From: Marsupella aquatica
Lineage: Eukaryota > Marchantiophyta
Assembly: GCA_973895155.1 (NCBI GenBank)
Contig: OZ316894.1
Coordinates: forward strand, 21,762,001-21,826,000
DNA length: 64,000 nt
Direction of reading: 5' to 3'
The translations under genes were made by a program, and so were the position numbers. Of this stretch, positions 55,928 to 64,000 are shown one piece after another. The notes beneath the pieces were generated by a model. The model was not told the DNA's origin. It saw only the letters and a list, made by a program, of their open reading frames with translations, and did no database searches. The number at the start of each line of letters is the position of its first letter. Position 1 is the stretch's first letter.

Positions 55928-56220
55928 TGTTAGGTATTGCTCTTAGTCTTGTGATTCTTGAGCTAACCACAGTTAGACTAACTCAGGTTAGGACTTAGCT
56001 AAGGTTAGCAGTAGTGCTATTGTGTATATAGCCAGGGTTGGTGCCAGTCCCTGGTGGATATTCAGTTCATTGTTGGAGTTGAGCAAGAGAGAAATAAAGA
56101 TCTCTTGTTTTCCTGTGGACGTAGCCTTGGTCATGAGGTGAACCACGTACTCATTGTGTCGACTACTTTGTATGGTGTTCACATGTGCATGGTGTCTCGG
56201 GATAGGGATTATCCCCGACA
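55928..56220 (+). mobile_element. Solo copia LTR with 5-bp target duplication
   Basis: Begins TGTTAGGTATTGCTCTTAG and ends TATCCCCGACA. Flanked by CTAAT at 55923-55927 and 56221-56225, a perfect duplication. It shares GTGGACGTAGCC, GAGGTGAACCACGTA and TTGTGTCGACTA with the array LTRs and its start with the solo LTR at 31440-31772, which is the closer relative. 293 bp. Confidence 0.9.
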
Positions 56221-56225
56221 CTAAT

Positions 56226-59200
56226 CTCATGTAGCAAAGATTGTTGTTACAATGTGATCTAGGGTCCCAATGTGGTAGCATGTTTCATAGCTCTTGCACG
56301 GCTCGTAGAGCAACACTAGAGCATGACACAAATTGGTATGTGGCCACCAGGACATGGACCAAGGTTGTGGATAGGGTTAAGGAGCACACTGCTTGGTAGA
56401 GCACTTTGTTAAGAAATTTTTAATTCTTTAATATGATTGGATTAACTTGTCCTAAGTTGGAGTCAGCGGCAGATGAACCTGTTAGTGGGAACACGAGTGC
56501 ATCCCACAAGGATTTTGGGAATGTTATTTTGGCTCTTTTTTTCTTTGTTGAGAACCTTGTTGACTAATTATGGTGACCTGGATTAACCAGGTTTTGAAAA
56601 TGGACATTGGTGATGCAACCAAAATGATGGACTACGAGCATAAAGCCAAGGCATTATTTTCTCTGGAAGACTGTAAGGCCTAGCAGCAGCCACACAAGGA
56701 CTAGAGGAAAGAATTCTTTGCAACCATGCATGGTGCAACATAAAGAGTTGCGGAGAAAACCTAGAGTCCTCTGTACAAGCCATTTGCACTCTAGTGTGTC
56801 TTTGGATCATTAGGGCAGGAAACAGGTCATCCTCATCCTTTTTCTTCTCTGTTTTTCAAAAACCATGGCAAACTTCAGGTTCCATGGAGATTTGGGTTCC
56901 AGCTAACTCACTCCCTAATACGTTCATATCCCATCACCCACACAGTTTCGGTGCAATCTCCAACACAAATTATGTTCTGCAAAACTTATTTTCTAGTCAA
57001 ACACCTGTCATTTCCCTAATATAGCTAGCCTCAAAAACGACGCTGGGATTAAAAAGCCCCCATCAGCCCACCCATTCCTTTGTTCCTTGCCATAGCAGGT
57101 CAAGTCCAGCAGGGGGGAGTGCGGCACCCTACCGAAATTGTAACTTTGTCTGGCATCTCTGATAGTAAAAAGTCATTTTAACTTGCTTCCAGAGTTTCCC
57201 GGGTGACTATTTAAATTTTCCTGACCCAATACTTTTCTCAGTCTAGTTTTTCTTGGCAATTTCTCATTACCTACAGTCTTCCCCAACACAGCACTGGGTC
57301 CTGTGTTAAAAAGACTTGTGTTCAAGTTAATATTGGGAAATAGGGTCCCATGACCAAAAAGTCATTTGAACTTGAACATGGATTTTTTTTAGCACAAGGT
57401 TAGGCAAAGGTGCTGTGTTTGAGCCAACAGACATTGTGTTTGAATATACTTCATACCAACTCAATACCTTTGTATGCCATTAATTCAACTCAACTCAATT
57501 CAAATGTCACTCAAAAACAACACCAATATTCAAACAACTTCCATTTTTGAGCACAATGCCCAAAGTACAAAAAACCAAAATTGGTCATCAAAACTTGATT
57601 AAAACACCCAGTCACACCATTCTAACATAGCTCCCCATGATCCACTATTCAAATAGAGTACTCTATTGAGGGGAAAATGGTAGCCACAATATGTGAGTCC
57701 AATTCAAACTCTTTTAGCCTGGGTATTTCCCCTCCAATGAATTATTGGGATTGTGGGTATATGGAAGTGCCACGAAATTCCCCCAGGTTTTCCAGGCCAC
57801 CGTTTTTGGGAGGTCACATTACTTACATGTACCCTTGTTCATCAAACGTTTTATATTAATTAAATAAAGTTTCTTTTTTACGAGACCCTAATTTGGGGCG
57901 TGCACGAGCATTCCCGTACCGTCAGCACGTCCTCGGTGGGGCTTGTCAAGTCCATCACACCCGCATTCCAGGGAATTTCAAGGGGCCGTTGATTCCCCAT
58001 CTGACGACCCCAAGTTGCCGATACCCGTCACGCCCGTTTGCTCCGCTGCCCATGCCCAGACTGTCACCGACGCAGTACGACAAGGTCACTGACACGGAGG
58101 TTTTTTATCCTCGGATGTCTGGCAGCGGGCAGCGAGACAAATCGTTTCAAACAGTGACTCGACCGTTCGAAGCGGGTCTAGAGTCGTTGATATTTAAGAT
58201 CGAAGGTCCGGATCTAGAGTTTCCTTATTTAATTATATCAAACAAGTGGCATCTTCTCCGACAATTTGAAATCATCCGATTGCTCCTGCCCGAACGTGAT
58301 CAAAGGGTTTTATGGCATGTCGCTGTTGCGGCATGACTTGCACATGTGGAAATGAGGTATTGTGTTATTGGTTACAGTCGTCTCCGTTTAAGTGCACAAA
58401 CCGTAAATGGAAACCCTTGATAACTAAAATCCATCCGGTTTCCCATTTTAACTGACTATTTTTTAACTGACTATTTTGGCAGTTTTTGACAATTCGGAAA
58501 TGTAATGGGGATTCACTTAACAATAACTATATAAGTGCATAACCTCTATAAGGTTATAAACATTTGCGGGTGAACCTCACATTTCATTGGGCAATTATTT
58601 TCTACTTACATTTGGTGATAACTCCATTCAGGATTGCACTTGTGAGGTGTAATAGATTTGTGAGGGTAGGAGATCATAGGGTAGGGTAATAGATCAAGGT
58701 CCCGATATGACATGTGTAATGTAGGATATCACTCCATACCATGTAAATCTCCTTATCTTCTTAAAATCAATGAGTACACATGTATATTATCACATTTTGA
58801 TGTATAATTACAGGCAAAGGGAGATCACTGTTACTTAGATTAGGAAGTTAAGGAAATCATGAGAAAGTACATTGACTTAGGGCCCACGTACATCGAGGCA
58901 CACTACACTATTATGGATAGTTTTTTGAAATTATAACAAAACACAATAACTACAGTAATTAAGTGAAGAGTACTGTAAGCTTCCTCTGGAGAATGTCCAC
59001 TTAAAGAGAATCTATTCGACTGTTTTATTGTTGTTGCAAGAAAAGAATGAATACATTAGAAGCTGCTGTACTTTTTCAGAAGTTGTGACGATGTTGGATT
59101 CCGTAAAGGTCTTTTTCATATACAATTTTCTGTCTGGAAGGTTCTCGATTGACTTTGTTGACTCATTATTGATGCTCTGATTTGCAACTAACAATGCTAG

Positions 59201-60589
59201 ACTTACCGATGGATCCTGAGTTTAACCGACCCTCTTAGAGTTATGGGTGCCAAAAAGAAGAATATTAGTGCACATGTTTAGAATCTACAGAACTTTTAGC
59301 AACTGATTTGCTTACTTCTTATAATCTTTGACCAACGTACAGAACTATCATGTCTTCTTGTTTTTTTGGTTTGTTTTTGGTCATGCAAAGGAATTTTTAA
59401 TTTATTTTTTACTTTCTGGTCATTTGAGGGACTGCAAATGTCAAGTTCACACTGTCCACCTCGTCTACTATAGTGTTACTAATTCTATTTGGGTGTCTTT
59501 ACAAAACTTGGACTGTACATGCATTAGATAGGCTTCCAAGGGTTATTTTGGGAGTGACACTATTTACCTGCACATTAAATAGTAAGTGACTAACATTATT
59601 CGAGATGTGCAGGCAAGGACAATCCAAAACTATGCAACTGCTTATTCAAAACTGAAAAGTCAAATGATCATAGATGTTTATTCAAAACTCAAGAGAACAT
59701 TGCATTGACATACCAGGTCAGTGTAGGGAACCAGAATTCTCTAATTCTAAGACAAATAACTGGCCGGTTTGTGTATGGCACGGTAGACTTGGTGGCCAAA
59801 ATTAGATTGACTATAGTGTCTCACCAAATGGGATATAAGATTAATATTGGCGAATAGCCTCAAAAACTCTGCTAATCGTCAGGCAAATGAATTCGCATAT
59901 TCAAAACTAGCAGGTCAGATGCCCATTTAGTAAAAATTCAAGAGAACATTGCACTGACTAACAATAACCATAGGGCTACTCATAGAAAAACCAATTTGCT
60001 CATGGTGTTAGAAAAATTTCAAACTTGTCAGGTCATAGATTTACATGAACATGCTGGAATCTTGCAATTTAAACAGAGATCCAAAAGTTATCCAAATAAA
60101 TGCACAAGTCTACCAAAATACCAGCACTCTACAATCAAGGCACCTAAAAACTACTTGGGGTGTCTAGAAAGACCAAAAAGTGAAACGTTCGTCCAAAAGC
60201 AACATGTCAATATAAATTTTGGGTGTAAAGCCAGAGACAGAGTGTGTTACAGGCCATGGGGATGGACAAAACAAACCCCTGGTCCATAGTGGCTTAATTT
60301 CAGTGAATTAGACTGGTTACTAATTGTGTTTAACATTACATGGCATATCAGACTAGTAATATGGTGAAGGGTGTAGAAAGATTCCAAGATATTGAGAGTA
60401 GAATCAATTTCAAACGTGCATTAGGTTTAGATTGATTTTCCAGAATTCACCTGTTGAATTTTCTGAACCGGTGATTGCACGAGAATTGAAATTTCCCTTG
60501 AACATTTTATCATTTTCCATTTCTTGTTCAACATAGCTATTGCACAATGAAAATAATCCTGAAAGATAGGGTTTGCCCCAGAAAGAAGA
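56226..60589. other. Intergenic, no gene supported
   Basis: The only frame of note is 57893-58336 (147 residues, plus strand, opens MGRARAFPYRQHVLGG), which sits in a local GC-rich patch and is unrecognised; I would not call it a gene. The remainder is AT-rich without repeats that I can define. Confidence 0.4.
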
Positions 60590-60890
60590 AAGCAACGTAC
60601 AGTTTTGCGGCAGAAGGAACAACGAAAGGATGACTTGCGGCAGAAAGGAGAAAGAAAGGACTGTTTTGCGTCAGAAGGAAGGAAAGAAAGGACGATTTGC
60701 GGCAGAAAGAAAAAAAGCAACGTACTGTTTTGCGTCAGAAGGAAGAAAGAAAGGACTATTTTCGGCAGAAGGAAGAAAGAAAGGACGATTTTGCGGCAGA
60801 AAGTAGAAAGCAGCGTACGGTTTTGCGGCAGAAGGAAGAAGGAAGAAAGAAAGGACGCTTTGCGACAAAAAGAATAAAGAAATGATGGTT
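60590..60890. repeat. Purine-rich minisatellite, about 30-46-bp units
   Basis: The words GCGGCAGAAGGAAGAAAGAAA and GGACGATTTTGCG recur about eight times. Open in all frames, giving RQKEERKD-type or FLLPQN-type peptides, which are artefacts of the repeat. Confidence 0.85.
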
Positions 60891-61145
60891 TCCAGCACGA
60901 TGAAAAAAGAAAGGACCATGCTACAGCACACAACAATAAAAGAAAGGACTCTGCGAAGGTCGCATTTCAAGTCCGTCAGAGGAGAATGAGAAGATACATT
61001 AGTCTCTCTATAAGTGCACACTACATAAGTGCAAAACCTGGCTAACTGCAGGGTACTGTAGAAGAGTCGTAAGAAGATCAACATTTACTCTAAAGTACCT
61101 GATTGAAACTACGGCATTTGCATTTATAAAATTAAGGGGGTTAGA

Positions 61146-61250
61146 AGAAATTACTAAATTTAAAATAATACAAAACAAAAATCTAGACTAGGTCAAGAAA
61201 TTACTAAATTTGAAATAATACAAAACAAAAGCCTAGACTAGGTCAAATGT
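61146..61250. repeat. Tandem duplication of 54 bp
   Basis: AGAAATTACTAAATTTAAAA through CTAGACTAGGTCA is present twice in succession with few changes. Confidence 0.85.
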
Positions 61251-61539
61251 CCTATAAAAATCAGGAAGAGCAACATGAATAAGACAAGGTGTTCCGCCAT
61301 ATAGCAGCCTCGAAAAAAAGCGTACTAATAATTTCATTCTTGTGGTTGCCACTTCTCGAAGATTTTCTGCAATGCCCGGAATATCCTTCGGTGGTCGTTC
61401 AAAATTTGGTCGGCGGGAGCTCGAAATCCACCGTCGATCGCGGAGGGGTTCCCTTTCTCTAAGTACCCTGAGGTCACGAAGGTGTCATCCAGCTACGGTC
61501 TGCGCAGCCGGGCACGTTGGGCCGTTGGGCAGAATCAGC

Positions 61540-61800
61540 AACGAAAATGCATGTTGGGCAAGTTGGGCGGAATCCAAATCGAAAACGCATGTTGGGCAGG
61601 TTGGGCAGGTTGGGCAGAGAGGGCAGATCGGGCAGTCGAAAACGAAAATGTATGCTGGGCAGGTTCAGAGCAGAATCGAAATCGAAAGTGCATGTTGGGC
61701 AAGTTGGGCAGAATACAAAACGAAAATGCATGACGGGCAGGCTAGGCAGAATCGAAAACGAAAATCGGAAAATGCATGATGTGCAGGTTCGGCAGAATAT
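61540..61800. repeat. Minisatellite with TTGGGCAG and CGAAAATGCATG words
   Basis: About six units of 35-60 bp combining CGAAAATGCATGTTGGGCA with one to four TTGGGCAGG steps. The open frames over it translate the repeat. Confidence 0.8.
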
Positions 61801-62822
61801 ACATGATTGCTTTTGAATAGTTATTAGTTACTATTTGCAGCACCGCCACTCTGCCAACAATGCGGCCATGGGTGGGAGACGGCAGGCAATTATTGTCACA
61901 TGGTCATACTGTACTTGACATATAGTCATATACACATGCTCATACCTTTCGTGCTTATTTTGAGAAACACCAAAATTAAATGTGAATAAGAGCCATTGTG
62001 TTGAGGTATTCTATAATGCAAGCAAACAGAAATTTTGTTAACAAAGAGAGTGTTGTTAATAGTGAGACTAGTGTTGTTAGTGAGACACTAGTAATTTTAA
62101 ATTTGCTTTTGCTGTATTTTATATTTTTTGTGTTTGCTAGCAAAACAAGAAGTCTAAAAAAATGGATGTTATCAACCAGGTTGTTGTTAGCAAGGCAATT
62201 GGATATAGAAAACAGATGTATCTTTGAAGAACATTTTGTATTGCAGTATCCTAGGGGACTAATTAGGGCAGTTTTGAAAGTGTGGGCTCTATTAAGGCAG
62301 AAGTTGTCATAGCCGGGCCCATCAAGCATACCAGGGACATATTCAAGGTCAAAGTTGGCTGTTAAACAAAAATTGGAAACAGGAAGGGTGTCAACAACAG
62401 AAAGTGTAAAGGGTGTCACAGTTCATGGGGGTTGAATGTTATGTGATCCATCACTGAAACATAAATATATAGTCACATTGCTTAATTATTCAAGTGAGTT
62501 TCAGCATGCACGTCATCCCTTCAATACAAACTTATATTTTCATTGGATGGAATCCTTGCACCAGGATTCAACTTCGAAAACACTCCTCTGTTGAATTCTT
62601 ACATTACAAACAGTTCCAGGGTTTAGGGACAGGGAATCCTTCATTATCCTTGATCCATAAGGCTAAGTCAGTGCCTTCTCTCAAGCACAATTTAAGCTAC
62701 TGCGGCCTTCAAAAGCGCAAGACACCAAAACCCACTTATTCAGAAACAGAATTCGCAGCACTGGTATTCATTAGTCAGCCACAGCAAGAAAACTGTCCAC
62801 ACCTGAACCTGACCATTTAAAT
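61801..62822. other. Intergenic, no gene seen
   Basis: AT-rich; frames are short and unrecognised. Confidence 0.4.
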
Positions 62823-62961
62823 GATAGATAACATATTGATTGCAGGCTCAGGTCCTCCCCATTCACAAAAGGTTTAGCTCCATTAACTGCAATGTTAGAT
62901 AACATATTGATTGCAAGCTCAGGTCCTCCCCTTTCACAAAAGGTCTAGCCCCATTAACTGT
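62823..62961. repeat. Tandem duplication of about 70 bp
   Basis: Two copies sharing GATAACATATTGATTGCA, CTCAGGTCCTCCCC and TTCACAAAAGG...TTAACTG, lying directly downstream of the nucleosidase stop codon. Confidence 0.85.
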
Positions 62962-62985
62962 AATAGTCAAATCACGTCACCTCAT

Positions 62986-64000
62986 CTACAGGGCACTCAG
63001 ATTCCGTTCACTCAGATGGTCAAACACCTTGGGAATCGTCTCAGTGAGAGCTTTTGCAGCTGTAGATAAATTCTCGAGAAACTCCTCTGTCGTTGGCCTA
63101 TCTCCATCTACTATATCAGTAACTGTCTTCAACAAGACTAATGGAACTCCAAGAATATCTGCAACGTAGGCGACTGCAGCACCCTGCACGAGGAACAAAC
63201 ACATACATCAATCAATCTGGGACACCGTTAATACTTTTAGCGCACATAACAAAGTAAGCAGCATATGAAGACAATAACAATCTTCCTGCGATCAACTTAT
63301 CATCTATCCCTCATGCAAGCGGAAGATACAAACCTCCATGTCCTTGAGTGCCGCGTCATTGCTCAGAATAATCTCCTCATCTTTAGGAGTGATGTCAAGT
63401 GAATTGCCAGTGGATAGTTTACCCTCCTGACATGTTTAAAAGAGAGCATCAACAAAAATCCAGCCTCCAAGCGAGATTTCTAATCGGAGTCTCAATTCTG
63501 GAAGACACTGAGGGAAAGCCATAGAGAACTGACCACCTTTGCTGCTCGCTGACTTTTGATACATTTCTTAATGTGGAAGATTTCGATTAGTTAGGACTCC
63601 CTGGGTATTCAGTTATACTTTGTTTTCTAAAGGAAAAACACACCTTCAAAGCGAGTCCCTTCACAAGGTTCGGTGCAGGAGTTGCTACCAAAGCACCGAT
63701 TCCATATCCTACGAAATTCTGCAGTGTCCCAAAGAATCCATTAATTGCAAGACGCAGCAAACTATAGTAGAGTATCGTGTATTACAGAATCCTCTGTTAG
63801 CAGTTACAGGTACCCTTTTCCCAGCATATTTTACCAAAAATGGCTAATCACTTGGTCACTAGAAGTCATTCACACAAGTGATCCAAAGATTAAGGAAGGC
63901 AGGTAATTTTACTCCGATAGGTATCCTCCGATCATGATTGGCCGTCTCTGTTACAACGAATACGTCACCAATTTTCGCTCCCTTCCTCTGAAAATGCACA
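62986..64000 (-). CDS. MTN: MTA/SAH nucleosidase, 3' part of gene
   Basis: Cleaves 5'-methylthioadenosine (and in some forms S-adenosylhomocysteine) to adenine and methylthioribose in the cytosolic methionine (Yang) salvage cycle that supports ethylene, polyamine and nicotianamine synthesis. Four exons are in view on the minus strand: 63913-63987, 63644-63718, 63334-63426 and 62986-63183, all phase 0 with GT-AG. They encode RKGAKIGDVFVVTETANHDRR (part), NFVGYGIGALVATPAPNLVK, KLSTGNSLDITPKDEEIIL, DAALKDME and GAAVAYVADILGVPLVLLKT then VTDIVDGD, ending ERNLSAL. DME and VTD hold the positions of the catalytic Glu174 and Asp197 of the bacterial enzyme. The 5' exons lie beyond 64000. No lesion is seen. 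Confidence 0.95.

Noticed and set aside
57893-58336. 147-codon ORF as a gene
   Set aside because: No recognised motif, no splice or promoter support, and the frame may be chance in a GC-rich patch.
60427-60936. Minus-strand ORF of 169 codons rich in FLLPQN and FFLPS
   Set aside because: Translation of the purine-rich minisatellite; open in all frames.
61342-61816. Overlapping ORFs with CWAGWAGWA or GQVGQVGQ repeats
   Set aside because: Reading-frame artefacts of the GGGCAG minisatellite.

Overview
The window looks like nuclear DNA of a land plant. Three complete or nearly complete genes have GT-AG introns and plant-type products, and the long intergenic spaces are full of plant-type LTR retrotransposons, a decayed non-LTR element and many short tandem duplications. 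The protein matches are pan-plant; the large spacers and the style of the repeats suggest a non-seed plant (bryophyte, lycophyte or fern), but this is inference and the species cannot be named from the sequence alone. There are no prokaryotic signals.

Host genes. (1) A minus-strand TRAPPC2L (TRAPP tethering-complex subunit) gene, five exons, 4162-6089. (2) A plus-strand p23/Sba1-like HSP90 co-chaperone gene, six exons, 38951-41701, with a four-unit heat-shock element and a CT microsatellite upstream and a 12-unit tandem array just beyond. (3) A minus-strand nucleotide-sugar/triose-phosphate translocator family gene, four exons, 44531-47439. (4) The last four exons in view of a minus-strand MTA/SAH nucleosidase gene, 62986 to the window edge. 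Every exon of these was placed by splice sites that keep the reading frame. Minor coding traces are an orphan copper amine oxidase exon (about 34.1 kb), an unrecognised broken ORF (34.25-34.98 kb), an open frame at 257-673 and a LINE tail fragment (about 0.74-1.19 kb).

Mobile block, about 7.9-32.2 kb. A non-LTR retrotransposon-like pseudogene on the plus strand forms the frame: two about 1.25-kb and two about 0.24-kb tandem 5' monomers (7891-10898), an ORF with an N-terminal zinc finger (from 10953), an AT-rich promoter-bearing insertion (about 11.37-12.69 kb), then a reverse transcriptase domain that is cut at 13938 just after its catalytic ADD motif and resumes at 30944, running to 32178. 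A solo LTR with perfect target duplication (31440-31772) sits inside the right half.

The cut holds a 17-kb rearranged Ty1/copia array (13939-30943), all one family. Copy D is plus strand (LTR, gag, pol). Copies C, A, B and a stub E are minus strand. D and A face each other as a large inverted repeat of near-identical arms. The array carries a 2-LTR junction, a circularly permuted 5' segment inserted in RNase H, a gag breakpoint used twice next to the primer-binding site, LTRs whose lengths differ by exact multiples of an 18-bp repeat, and a leader in D that lacks precisely a 760-bp GT-AG interval present in A and B (757 bp in C), as if a spliced transcript had been reverse transcribed. I consider this array, as a possible natural hairpin-RNA silencing locus and as a record of recombination among retroelement cDNA forms, the most interesting part of the window.

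The right third (48.6-62.9 kb) is intergenic: tandem duplications of 30-190 bp, a second solo LTR (55928-56220) and no gene that I can support.
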